In this document: positions 15,735-23,794 of the stretch, in pieces
Numbering within the stretch: the first letter of the stretch is position 1
Layout: each line of letters opens with the position of its first letter
DNA from: Chloroflexota bacterium
GTDB lineage: Bacteria > Chloroflexota > Anaerolineae > Anaerolineales > Villigracilaceae
Direction: 5' to 3'
Length of the DNA stretch: 64,000 nt
Assembly: GCA_016213105.1 (NCBI GenBank)
Contig: JACRBN010000026.1
Coordinates: forward strand, 496,001 to 560,000
Position numbers and translations under genes: made by a program
Notes under the pieces: model-generated
What the model was told of the DNA's origin: nothing
The model's database searches: none
The model's input: the letters and a program-made list of their open reading frames with translations, nothing else

Positions 15735-16337
15735 TCAACCCTCAAACAGGCGCAGCAGGATCGGCCTGGCTGCCAATGCCGCCCGCCCGCGATGGCTGAG
15801 GCGGTTTTTTTCTTTTGAGGGGAGTTCGGCCATCGTCTTTCCCAATTCTGTCAAATAGAAGATCGGGTCATACCCGAAGCCGCCCGTCCCGCGTTCCCCG
15901 GGGATGATCTCGCCCGGACAGTCGCCCTCGGCAAAATACAGATCCTCCTGCGGTGTGGCGATGGCAATCGTGGCGTGGAAGTGCGCCCGCCACGGCCTGG
16001 CCTGGCCTTGCAGGTTCTCGAGCAGGTAGGCGCGGCGGTCCGCGTCCTTCGCGCCGGGTTTGGGAGAGTAACGCGCCGAATACAAGCCTGGCGCGCCGCC
16101 CAACGCATCCACCTCCAGGCCCGAGTCGTCGGCCAGGGAGATCAATCCGCTGGCGCGGGCGAAGGCCAGGGCCTTCTTCGAGGCGTTTTCGGCGTAGGTG
16201 TGGCCGTCCTCCTCGATCTCCAGGTTTAGGCCGATCTGCGCGGGGGTGACGAGCTCGACGGGCAGGTTCGAGAGGATTTCCTGGAGTTCGATGACCTTGC
16301 CCTGGTTGTTGGTGGCGATGAGTAATTTTGTGTTCAT
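15735..16337 (-). CDS. rdgB: XTP/dITP pyrophosphatase (RdgB/HAM1 family)
   Basis: The enzyme hydrolyses non-canonical purine triphosphates (dITP, XTP) to monophosphates, keeping them out of DNA. The 200-residue length and motifs fit: IATNNQGKVIELQEIL at the N-terminus (ATNNxxK), YAENASKKA, SLADDSGLEVDALGG with the metal-binding aspartates, GFGYDPIF and the closing LSHRGRA. ATG 16337 overlaps the queG stop region by ATGA; a longer open frame upstream only shadows queG. It is the last gene of the operon. Confidence 0.95.
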   Translation of the reverse strand: MNTKLLIATNNQGKVIELQEILSNLPVELVTPAQIGLNLEIEEDGHTYAENASKKALAFARASGLISLADDSGLEVDALGGAPGLYSARYSPKPGAKDADRRAYLLENLQGQARPWRAHFHATIAIATPQEDLYFAEGDCPGEIIPGERGTGGFGYDPIFYLTELGKTMAELPSKEKNRLSHRGRAALAARPILLRLFEG

Positions 16338-17383
16338 GGCGGGTTGGCTTTCTCCTGGATGGTTTTTATGGCCCAGGCGGCGTGTTCGCGTACCAGCGGC
16401 TCGGGATCGTCGAGCGCGGAGTCCAGCGCCGTCAGGGCAGATTCGTCGCCGCAGTTGCCGAGCGCCACGCTTACGTTGCGCAGGTAGCCGCGGCGCTTGG
16501 CGCGTTTGACGGGGCTGTCCCTGAAGGTGTGGTTGAAGGCTTCGGGGGTCAGGGCCAGATCCTCGGTCAGGGTGCGGAGCGGGATCAGACCCTCGAAAAC
16601 GGGGTCCCCCGCGGGGGCGAAGCGATTCCACGGGCAGACCTGCTGGCAGACGTCGCAGCCGAAGACCCAATCGCCCATCAGTGCGCGCAGGTCAGCGGGG
16701 ATGTCCGCCTTAAGTTCGATGGTCAGGTAAGAGATGCAGCGGCGCGCGTCGAGGGTGCGGTCGGGCAGGATGCACTGCGTGGGACAGGCCTCCAGGCAGC
16801 GCGTGCAGGTGCCGCACTGGTCGGTGGCAAAGGGCGGGTCGGGGTCGAGTTCGAGGCCGAGCAGGATTTCGGAAAGGAAGAAGGTGGAACCGAGGCGCGG
16901 ATTGATCAGGCAGGTGTTTTTGCCGATCCAGCCGAGGCCGGCCTGCTGGGCCAGGTCACGTTCGAGCAGGGGACCCATATCGGTGTACCAGCGGTTGGGG
17001 ATGGAATGCCCGGCCTGCGCTTCGATGAACTCCACCAGTTGTTTCATGCGCCCGGGCAATACGAGGTGGTAGTCTTTGCCCCAGGCGTAGGCGGCAATTT
17101 TCCCACTCCTCATCCCTGGCTCCTCTCCCACAGGGCGGGAGGGGAAGTAGGGCGTGCCCAGCACGAGGATGGACTGGCACTCGGGCAGGATCAGGCGCGG
17201 GTCGGCGCGACGGGCGCGGGCGGATTCGTTCGCGAGGTAGCCCATCGTCCCGTGGCGGCCCTGTGCCAGCCAGCCTTCGAAGGTGGAGTAATGTGGGGGA
17301 GGCGCAGGTAACACAACGCCGACCAGGGCGAACCCCAGTCGGCGTGCTTCGTTCTTGATGGCGAGGGTCAGGGACTGACTCAA
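16334..17383 (-). CDS. queG: Epoxyqueuosine reductase
   Basis: QueG performs the last step of queuosine tRNA modification using cobalamin and two 4Fe-4S clusters. Visible are an N-terminal B12-binding region, ERDLAQQAGLGWIGKNTCLI with the catalytic-type aspartate, the ferredoxin motifs CGTCTRCLEACPTQC and CDVCQQVCPWNR, and C-terminal HEAT-like sequence (LDDPEPLVREHAAWAI). I place the start at TTG 17383, giving 349 residues. It is 7 bp from the stop of the upstream lipoprotein gene, and no ATG fits the family start. A palindromic repeat (17104-17146) encodes PSRPVGEEPGMRSGK in a loop. Confidence 0.92.
   Translation of the reverse strand: MSQSLTLAIKNEARRLGFALVGVVLPAPPPHYSTFEGWLAQGRHGTMGYLANESARARRADPRLILPECQSILVLGTPYFPSRPVGEEPGMRSGKIAAYAWGKDYHLVLPGRMKQLVEFIEAQAGHSIPNRWYTDMGPLLERDLAQQAGLGWIGKNTCLINPRLGSTFFLSEILLGLELDPDPPFATDQCGTCTRCLEACPTQCILPDRTLDARRCISYLTIELKADIPADLRALMGDWVFGCDVCQQVCPWNRFAPAGDPVFEGLIPLRTLTEDLALTPEAFNHTFRDSPVKRAKRRGYLRNVSVALGNCGDESALTALDSALDDPEPLVREHAAWAIKTIQEKANPP
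17104..17146 (-). repeat. In-frame CTCCTCTCCC...GGGAGGGG repeat within queG
   Basis: CTCCTCATCCCTGGCTCC and CTCTCCCACAGGGCGGGAGG pair as an imperfect hairpin. The peptide it adds lies between the conserved VLGTPYF and KIAAYAWGKDYH motifs, where other QueG proteins have a short loop. It is the same family as 12357-12395. Confidence 0.7.
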
Positions 17384-17390
17384 GGCCTTA

Positions 17391-18026
17391 TTATTTGACG
17401 ATGATCTTGACGTACAGGGGCTTGCCGAAGGAGAAGCTCCTGGCGTTGGCCATGATCCAGGCGCTGACGTATTCCCCAGCCTTGGCAGGCGCCTTGAGGG
17501 AGACCGAGACTTCCACTTCCTGGCCGATGGCAACCACGCCAGCCAGCGGCTGGGGCTGCCCGGACATGCGGTCGCCGTAGGAGTAGATCAAGCCGTAGCC
17601 GGCGCCCCAGACACAGGAGCCGGTATTCCTGACCTTCCAGGTTTTAACGAATTCCTGATTGGGAGCCACCTCGGTGCCGTCGGGGATGTTGACATCCACG
17701 GTCAGCGGATCGAAGCTCATGCTGTCGCAGGGGAGCGGCGTGAACGTGGCCAGGACGGGCAGGCCGCTGGTGGCATCGGTGAGGATGATACCGGGGGTGG
17801 CGAGTGTCTCGGTGGGCAGGGGCGTAAAGGTTGGGGCGGGCGTCTCGGTATTGGCGGGTGTGGGCGAAAAGGCCGCGGCAGTCAGGGTAATTTCGGCAAT
17901 CACGGTCTGGGCGGCAGCCGTGCTCAGTATGTTTACATCAGGCGTGGGCGCAGCCGGGGTCGCTGAACCGCAGGCGCTCAGTACAAGGGCTGCCAGGCTG
18001 ACCAGCGTAAGAAATTTAAGTTTCAT
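17391..18026 (-). CDS. NBR1 FW-domain-like lipoprotein 1
   Basis: This 211-residue lipoprotein has a signal peptide ending LSAC (lipid-bearing C19). A Thr/Pro linker (about 20-95) precedes one NBR1 FW-like Ig domain (about 100-211). The domain shows VNIPDGTEVAPNQEFVKTW, RNTGSCVWGAGY and YGDRMSGQ, then YVSAW. Three of the four signature tryptophans are clear (KTW, CVW, SAW); the last is replaced. In eukaryotic NBR1 this domain binds cargo; its bacterial role is not known. GGAGG precedes ATG 18026. It is the last of five such genes and runs into queG. Confidence 0.8.
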   Translation of the reverse strand: MKLKFLTLVSLAALVLSACGSATPAAPTPDVNILSTAAAQTVIAEITLTAAAFSPTPANTETPAPTFTPLPTETLATPGIILTDATSGLPVLATFTPLPCDSMSFDPLTVDVNIPDGTEVAPNQEFVKTWKVRNTGSCVWGAGYGLIYSYGDRMSGQPQPLAGVVAIGQEVEVSVSLKAPAKAGEYVSAWIMANARSFSFGKPLYVKIIVK

Positions 18027-18061
18027 CAGTGGACCTCCGAAGTTGCTGAATGGGACTCGGA

Positions 18062-18760
18062 TCAGGCTTTCTTCTTCACTTCGATCTTGTAGCAAAGGTA
18101 GGTGCCAAAATAATAACCCTTGTCGTCCCTCATGCGCCAGCAGCCTTCGTAAACACCCGGTGCGATATGCGCGGTAAGGAGCACGGTCAGGTTGACGGTG
18201 TCTCCCGGATCAACAAACTGGTTGCGGGCCTTGATCGGCAGGTCGTAGCCGTCCATCTTGTCGCCGGCCACAAAGACCAGCGAGTAGCCCTCGTCCCAGG
18301 TGCAGGTGCCGCTGTTCTTGACAGCCCAGGTCTTTTCGAAATCTTCACCGGGTTTCATCACGGTGCCGTCGGGGACGGTCACGTCCGCAATGTAGGCCGC
18401 ATCGTTGCAAAGCGGGCCGGATGTGGGCGTGAAGAGCGTGATGGGCGTGCCAGCCAGGAGGGGCGTGCTATTGGTTGCAATGGGCGTGAGACCCAGCGGC
18501 GTGCCCTGACCGGGCAGCGGGCCGTTGGGAAGATTGGTGAAAGTGGGGAAGGGCGTGTTCGTGGGGAGCGGGGTCGGCGGGGCGGCCAGGGCGGTTTGCG
18601 TCTGTTTGACCGAAAAATCCGCAATCAAGGTCTGGGCCGCCGACGTGTACACAACGCTGACGTCCATCGTTGGCGCGGGGGTCGCTCCAATATTACAAGC
18701 TGTCAGGACAAGCGTGGCTATTGTAGCTACGGACAGCCAGACCAGTCTATTCAATCGCAT
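18062..18760 (-). CDS. NBR1 FW-domain-like lipoprotein 2
   Basis: The 232-residue protein has a lipobox LTAC (C22), a linker with TPLPTNTPFPTFT (about 23-120), and a terminal FW-like domain. That domain has VTVPDGTVMKPGEDFEKTW, KNSGTCTWDEGYSL, VAGDKMDGYDL and GVYEGCWRM. It ends with KIEVKKKA and lacks the fourth tryptophan. Because the domain is the last element, the protein is little more than a lipid-tethered FW module. The start at 18760 gives a clean signal peptide; GGAGG is 11-13 bp upstream, somewhat far. Confidence 0.78.
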   Translation of the reverse strand: MRLNRLVWLSVATIATLVLTACNIGATPAPTMDVSVVYTSAAQTLIADFSVKQTQTALAAPPTPLPTNTPFPTFTNLPNGPLPGQGTPLGLTPIATNSTPLLAGTPITLFTPTSGPLCNDAAYIADVTVPDGTVMKPGEDFEKTWAVKNSGTCTWDEGYSLVFVAGDKMDGYDLPIKARNQFVDPGDTVNLTVLLTAHIAPGVYEGCWRMRDDKGYYFGTYLCYKIEVKKKA

Positions 18761-18803
18761 AATTCGGGTACCTCCATGTGTTTGTCTCATTATAACGCAC
18801 GTC

Positions 18804-20033
18804 TTAGTGCCCGGGGTCGGATGTGCCGAACGGGGGACGGGTGGGCGTGGGGCTGGGTGTGTAGGACGGAGTCGGCGTGGGGGGCGTTACTCCCAGGCGG
18901 ACGATGCGCGGCGCCACCCAAACCGCTTCATCGTCGCGTGCCGATCCGTTGGCGGTAACCACCAGGGTAAATTTGCCTGTCTTTCCCGCCAGGTCGCTCA
19001 GGTCGAGATCGATCGTGAAGTATTTCCCCTCGTACACCTCACGCCAGGTGCCGAGAGTCTGCGTTTTTCCGTTGCTCGTGAACTCGAGGCGAAAAATAAC
19101 GTCACAGCGGTCATGGTTGTAGCGGCAGCTTAGCAACGCGCGGAAGCGGTCCCCATCCTGGATGGTGAAGGAGGGATATGTCCCGGCCAGCAGGCCGTTT
19201 TTGACGTTCATGGGCACAGTCAACAGGCTGGGATCTTCGGTCTTGTTCCCGTTTTCCAGTTTGGGATTCTTGATCGTGAAGGCGTACCCGCGCTCGTCGT
19301 CTTCCTTGCCTGGACAGGGCAAGGCGGTGCTGTTGTTGTTCGTCCAGGACGCCTCACACAGCCCGTTCACGAAATCGTAGGCGATGTAACTCGAGCTTTT
19401 CACGTTGATGTCCACCCAAAAGGCGGTGTCTGCATTGGCTCCGATTCCAAACAGGACATTCGAGGCGTTGCGCAGTTTCCAATAGCCGCGATAGTGGCCG
19501 TCCTTGGTGGGCGCCGTCAGGTTGACGGAGATGTCGATGGTCTGCCCGGGGTTGACATTGGCGGGCAGGGACACGACGGCCGGGCCGCTCATCGCGTCGC
19601 CGTTGATGAAGACCAGCGCATAGGAACTCGTCCACGAACAGGTGCCGGTGTTTTTCAGGCGCCAGGTCTTGGTGAACTTCGAGCCTCCCGAAAAGACCGT
19701 TCCGTCGGCAATGGTGATGTCCTTGACGAAGGAGGCGGCGTCACAGCGGCTGACGATCGTCGGCGCCGTGCTGGGCAGGATGATGGGCGTCGAGGTGGGC
19801 ACGGGCAGGATGGGGCTGGCGGTGGGTTGAATCGGACTGAGCGGGGTGGCCGTGGGCAGCGGCAGTCCGGGAGTGGGACTGGCGGCCGACGTGCTGGTTT
19901 GCGCGGCAAGGGTATACAATCCGTTCAGGGTGGCAATGGTGTCCGGGGTGGACGGCGCCACCGGGGCATTGCAGGCCAGTTGAACGACGATCAGGAGCGC
20001 GAAAAGCAGGCGAAGTGAGTATTTTTTGAACAT
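18804..20033 (-). CDS. NBR1 FW-domain-like lipoprotein 3 with extra beta domain
   Basis: This 409-residue lipoprotein has lipobox QLAC (C21), a linker of TPT repeats, an FW-like domain (about 95-210) with all four tryptophans (KFTKTW, TCSWTSSY, YRGYWKL, AFWVDI), and then a second beta-rich domain of about 160 residues. The second domain contains LCEASWTNNNSTALPC and a lectin-like strand pattern (FTIDLDLSDLAGKTGKFTLV). The tail is TPTPSYTPSPTPTRPPF. The second domain may bind a carbohydrate, which is inference only. CGGAGGGC precedes ATG 20033. Confidence 0.8.
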   Translation of the reverse strand: MFKKYSLRLLFALLIVVQLACNAPVAPSTPDTIATLNGLYTLAAQTSTSAASPTPGLPLPTATPLSPIQPTASPILPVPTSTPIILPSTAPTIVSRCDAASFVKDITIADGTVFSGGSKFTKTWRLKNTGTCSWTSSYALVFINGDAMSGPAVVSLPANVNPGQTIDISVNLTAPTKDGHYRGYWKLRNASNVLFGIGANADTAFWVDINVKSSSYIAYDFVNGLCEASWTNNNSTALPCPGKEDDERGYAFTIKNPKLENGNKTEDPSLLTVPMNVKNGLLAGTYPSFTIQDGDRFRALLSCRYNHDRCDVIFRLEFTSNGKTQTLGTWREVYEGKYFTIDLDLSDLAGKTGKFTLVVTANGSARDDEAVWVAPRIVRLGVTPPTPTPSYTPSPTPTRPPFGTSDPGH

Positions 20034-20130
20034 GGTGCCCTCCGGGAATGGGTTTCATCAACACCCATAGACGCCCATTTTGCGGGGGGAGTTCCCAGAA
20101 AAACGGCGCAACCGGGCGGGGTTCCCGTGG

Positions 20131-21066
20131 CTATTGGCAATCGTAGAGGAAGGTTGCCTTGCCGTAGTCTTGCTCGGTGGGAAAGACTGTGAAAAGTTGC
20201 GCCCATCTCTCGCCTGTATTCGACCCGTAGTGAAGAGCGTACACCGTGCTTACGGTTTTCGAACCGGCTTCTGTGAACTTCAGGGTCACTTTGTTTTCTT
20301 CTCCGCCATCGCTATATCTCCAATTGTAGATTACCCGGGTGGGGCCATTAACTGAGATGGTCGCATAGATCGTCCAGCGCACGTTGGCAGGGCAGCCCGT
20401 GGCGGGGTTGCGGACTACTTCATATGTCACGGTGGTAATTCCGTATTCCACCTTGGTGGATGAATTGACGGTGATGTTCACCCAGAAGGGCGAGTCATAG
20501 CCGACGCCAAAGGTGTTGCCGCCGGGCGTCTGGAGTTTCCAGGAGCTGGTGTAGTCGCCGTCGGTGGTGGGGGCGGTCAACACCAGCGGCACATCCACGA
20601 TGTCACCGGGCAGGGCCTGCTGGGGGAAGTTGTAGACGTATCCGCCGCCCATGACGTCGCCGTCCCAGAAGACGATCTTGTAACTCGTGTCCCACACGCA
20701 GTTGCTGGTGTTTTGGATGCGCCAGACCTTGGTAAATTGCTGTCCGGGTTTCATGATGGTGCCATCGGGGATGGTTTCCTCCACCAAGCTGGCCTGGGCG
20801 CAGTTGAGATCCTTGCCCGATGTGGGCGGAAACGTGGGTTTGGGGGCAAGGCTGGGGGTTGCCGCCACGAGGGTGCCTGACGGGACGAGGGCCGTCGCGG
20901 TGGGGATCGAAGCGGGCAGGGTCGGCTGTTGTTGGGCGTCGCGGGCCTGCACTGTCTGGGCGACGGCCGTGGCTACGTCATCGTTTGTGTTTGCGTTGCC
21001 GCAGGCGGAGGCCACCAGGGCCAGGCTGAACAGGATCGCAAATAGTTTGTATTTTTGGAAGGGCAT
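20131..21066 (-). CDS. NBR1 FW-domain-like lipoprotein 4
   Basis: The 311-residue lipoprotein (lipobox VASAC, C22) has a short linker and an FW-like domain (about 80-195). It shows ETIPDGTIMKPGQQFTKVW, NTSNCVWDTSYKIVFWDGD, YTSSWKL and SPFWVNI, so all four tryptophans are present. A C-terminal beta domain of ~105 residues follows (EYGITTVTYEVVRNPATG, VIYNWRYSDGGEENKVTLKF), looking like a second Ig/PKD-type sandwich. AAGGAAA precedes ATG 21066. TATAAT on this strand (21109-21114) could be its own promoter, just after the terminator of the upstream gene. Confidence 0.8.
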   Translation of the reverse strand: MPFQKYKLFAILFSLALVASACGNANTNDDVATAVAQTVQARDAQQQPTLPASIPTATALVPSGTLVAATPSLAPKPTFPPTSGKDLNCAQASLVEETIPDGTIMKPGQQFTKVWRIQNTSNCVWDTSYKIVFWDGDVMGGGYVYNFPQQALPGDIVDVPLVLTAPTTDGDYTSSWKLQTPGGNTFGVGYDSPFWVNITVNSSTKVEYGITTVTYEVVRNPATGCPANVRWTIYATISVNGPTRVIYNWRYSDGGEENKVTLKFTEAGSKTVSTVYALHYGSNTGERWAQLFTVFPTEQDYGKATFLYDCQ

Positions 21067-21118
21067 TCGATTTCCTTTCTTGCCGTGGCCAGAAAATGAC
21101 CAGGGCACATTATACACG

Positions 21119-21156
21119 GGAAAAAGAAAAGCGCCCGGTAAAAGCCAGGCGCTTCG
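21119..21156 (-). terminator. Rho-independent terminator after lipoprotein 5
   Basis: On the minus strand GAAGCGCC, a short loop and GGGCGCTTTTC are followed by a T-rich run (CTTTTTCCC). It lies between lipoprotein genes 5 and 4, so these two are probably separate transcripts. Confidence 0.7.
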
Positions 21157-21177
21157 TGTAGATAAAGATTGGGCGCT

Positions 21178-22293
21178 TTAAGGCTGGTATACGATGGTCA
21201 AGGTCACCGAGCCGGCAGTGCAGGCGATGTAGTCGGCCTGCCCATCCCCATCGCTGGAGGCGGACGAGGGATGCAGACGGATTTGGAAGCGGGCGCGACT
21301 CTCCGTCACGCGCGTCTGGACGAAGTTCTTCACATCGATGGCTGTCCCGGGCGCGGAGGTGAGCAACTGGACACCGGTTCCGCTCAGATCGTAATCGGAC
21401 TGATCCAGCGGCAGCGGGTATTGCAACTCCCCCACCCAGATGCCAGCCAGGCTGGCGAACGGGTTTTGCATGATGCTGCAACTGCTCAGGTTCAGGGTCG
21501 CGCTGTTGATCGTCTTACCGGACAGGGAGGAAATGTCGAAGCTCATGTAGCCGCGGGCCAGGAAGTTGTCGCCGGTGTCGCCGGCCAGGATGGTGCCGGG
21601 GATACCCTGCGCCGCCGCGGGTTCATAGACGGTCCCGCTCTCGCTGCCGATGGCGTTGAGCACCACCTGGGCGACCGGGTTGGTCGGGGTGAGCGTGATC
21701 GTGGGAGTGGCCACCTTGATTTGCACATAGAACTGCGAGAACAACACGCCGGAGGCATTGCGCAGTTTCCAGTAGCCGGTGTAATCGCCCGGGGTGCTGG
21801 GCGCGGTCAGGTTGATGGAGATGTCCACGGTCTGGCCGGTGTTGATGTTGCCGGACAGTGCCTGGGTGGCGGGACCGTTCATGGAGTTCCCGCTGGAGAA
21901 GACGACGGCATAGGATGGCGTCCACGAGCAGGTGCCGACGTTCTTGAAGCGCCAGGTCTTGGTGAAGGCCTGGCCAGGCAGGACGACCGTCCCGTCGGGG
22001 ATGGTGACGTCGGTGACGAACTGGGAAATGTCACAGGTGGAGGTTGAGGTGGCTGGGATCACCCGCGTCGGCGGGATCAGGGTGGGCGGCGCCACGGTGG
22101 TGATCGCCACAAGCGGCGGGGGGGTGTTCGTCGCGGTGGGCGGCGCAACCAGGGTCAACTGTGCCTGAACGGTCTGCGCCACAGAGGTGGCGGGCAGGTC
22201 GACCGTGGGGGTGGCATTGGACGGCAGGTTGCAGGCGCTGAGCGCCAGGATAAGGGCGATGGCAATTGAAATCAGTCGGACGCGTTTATTCAT
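21178..22293 (-). CDS. NBR1 FW-domain-like lipoprotein 5 with DNRLRE/CBM-like domain
   Basis: This 371-residue lipoprotein (lipobox ALSAC, C21) has a linker, then an FW-like domain (about 90-205) with VTIPDGTVVLPGQAFTKTW, VGTCSWTPSYAVVFSSG and YTGYWKL; the fourth position is Y/F. A C-terminal domain of ~165 residues (VLNAIGSESGTVYEP, ARGYMSFDISSLSGKTINSA, DVKNFVQTRV) resembles the DNRLRE/CBM96 domains of secreted carbohydrate-active proteins. GAGGAGAAAT precedes ATG 22293. As the first gene of the array, it may bind extracellular glycans. Confidence 0.82.
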   Translation of the reverse strand: MNKRVRLISIAIALILALSACNLPSNATPTVDLPATSVAQTVQAQLTLVAPPTATNTPPPLVAITTVAPPTLIPPTRVIPATSTSTCDISQFVTDVTIPDGTVVLPGQAFTKTWRFKNVGTCSWTPSYAVVFSSGNSMNGPATQALSGNINTGQTVDISINLTAPSTPGDYTGYWKLRNASGVLFSQFYVQIKVATPTITLTPTNPVAQVVLNAIGSESGTVYEPAAAQGIPGTILAGDTGDNFLARGYMSFDISSLSGKTINSATLNLSSCSIMQNPFASLAGIWVGELQYPLPLDQSDYDLSGTGVQLLTSAPGTAIDVKNFVQTRVTESRARFQIRLHPSSASSDGDGQADYIACTAGSVTLTIVYQP

Positions 22294-22457
22294 CTCTATT
22301 TCTCCTCGAAATCGACATTGCGATTGTACCCCAAGTGATATTGAATCACATCCCCCGCAATTCTCAGGGGCGTTCATGGGATACACGGCTTCATGTCAGG
22401 TGTCTGCCTGACAGCCAGGCAGCGAAGGGTAGACGCCGGTCGCCGCCGGTTGGTTCC

Positions 22458-22491
22458 GAAAAAAACAGGAGCCGGGGACGGCTCCTGTTTG
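22458..22491 (-). terminator. Rho-independent terminator of the nucleoside ABC operon
   Basis: On the minus strand AAACAGGAGCCG-TCCCC-GGCTCCTGTTTTTTT gives an 11-12 bp stem and a U tract. It sits 26 bp after the last permease stop. Confidence 0.9.
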
Positions 22492-22516
22492 ACGGAATCA
22501 GCTGTGGGCGCGGAGG

Positions 22517-23776
22517 TTATTTTTCGTAGGCCACGCCATCCGCGGCGGGGGCGACGGCCTTGCCCACCACGCCGGTCAGGACGATCATCGTCACGATGTA
22601 GGGAGCCATGAGCAGGAATTCAGGCGGAATGCCCACCTGCAGGATCTGCAGCTTGACCTGGAGCGAGTCCGCGAAGCCGAAGATCAGCGAGGAGGTGTAT
22701 GCGCCGATGGGAGTCCACTTGCCGAAGATCATGGCGGCCAGGCCGATAAAGCCCTTGCCGGCGGTCATGATCTCGTCGAAGCGGCCGACGGAACCGATGG
22801 TGAAGTACGCGCCGCCGATGCCCGCGAACATGCCGCCGACGATGACGTTGACGTAGCGGGTCAGGAACACGTTCACGCCGAGGGTGTCGGCAGCCTTGGG
22901 ATGCTCACCCACGGCGCGCGTGCGCAGGCCCCAGGGGGTGTAGAACAGCACGATGTGCAGGATCACCACCAGGATCATGGTGAGGTAGACGATGGGCGTG
23001 TTGTCGAACAGCACCGGGCCGAGCACAGGGATCTTCGACAGCAGCGGAATGGAGATGGCAGGGAAGGTGCCCGAGTTGTTCAGGGCGTCGATGTTCTTCT
23101 CCAGGAAGCGCGAGGAGATGAAACTGGTCGTGCCTGCGCCGAGGATGTTGACGGCCGTGCCGCTGATGATCTGGTCAACCTTGAATTTGATCACCAGGAA
23201 GGCATGCAGCGCCGCGATCAATCCACCGGTGAGGATGGCGCTGAGCAGGGCGAGCCACAGGCTGCCGGTGGTGGTGCCGACGATGACGGAGACCTGGGCC
23301 GCGAAGAGCATGGTACCCTCGATGCCGATGTTGGTCACGCCAGCCCGTTCGCTGATCACACCGCACAGGGCGGCCAGCGCGATGGGCGTCGCGCGTACGA
23401 AGGAACTGCTCAACATGCCGACCAGGCTGAAGGATTTGTCACGCGCCGCCCAAACCAGGAAGGCCATCACGAAACAGAAGGCCAGCACCGTGACCAGCGC
23501 GCTGTTCGATTTGACGCCGCGCGCCATTTGAAAGGCGCCGACCGCGATCAGCACCAGGGCCATGGCGTAGGTCGTGGCCTGGGATGGCAGAACCAGGTCG
23601 GGGATGACGAAGGCGTCAGCCTTGGCCTCGTTGAGGCCAAACCTGGTCACCTGGCCTGCTTCGGTGCTAAAGGCAAACAGGAAAAGCACCAGCAGTCCCA
23701 CGGCGATCAACACGATGCCCCAGACAATGCGGGGGCGCATGTCGTCGCTTTGAAGAGTTGTTTTTGTATTCATCAT
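22517..23776 (-). CDS. BMP-type nucleoside ABC transporter, permease 2
   Basis: This 419-residue membrane protein belongs to the BPD_transp_2 group (NupQ/YufQ type). About ten helices surround SLVGMLSSSFVRATPIALAALCGVISERAGVTNIGIEGTML, of which the ERAGVTNIGIEG loop is the family hallmark. GVNVFLTRYVNVIVGGMFAGIGGAYF lies further on. Together with 23795-25051 it forms the translocation pore for nucleosides or related solutes. It follows the first permease by 18 bp. The start at MMNTK is uncertain by one codon. Confidence 0.9.
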   Translation of the reverse strand: MMNTKTTLQSDDMRPRIVWGIVLIAVGLLVLFLFAFSTEAGQVTRFGLNEAKADAFVIPDLVLPSQATTYAMALVLIAVGAFQMARGVKSNSALVTVLAFCFVMAFLVWAARDKSFSLVGMLSSSFVRATPIALAALCGVISERAGVTNIGIEGTMLFAAQVSVIVGTTTGSLWLALLSAILTGGLIAALHAFLVIKFKVDQIISGTAVNILGAGTTSFISSRFLEKNIDALNNSGTFPAISIPLLSKIPVLGPVLFDNTPIVYLTMILVVILHIVLFYTPWGLRTRAVGEHPKAADTLGVNVFLTRYVNVIVGGMFAGIGGAYFTIGSVGRFDEIMTAGKGFIGLAAMIFGKWTPIGAYTSSLIFGFADSLQVKLQILQVGIPPEFLLMAPYIVTMIVLTGVVGKAVAPAADGVAYEK

Positions 23777-23794
23777 GCGAGCCTCGTGTATGGG

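Noticed and set aside
16338-16670. Extension of rdgB by 111 codons
   Set aside because: It reads the other frame of queG; RdgB begins at MNTKLLIATNNQGK.
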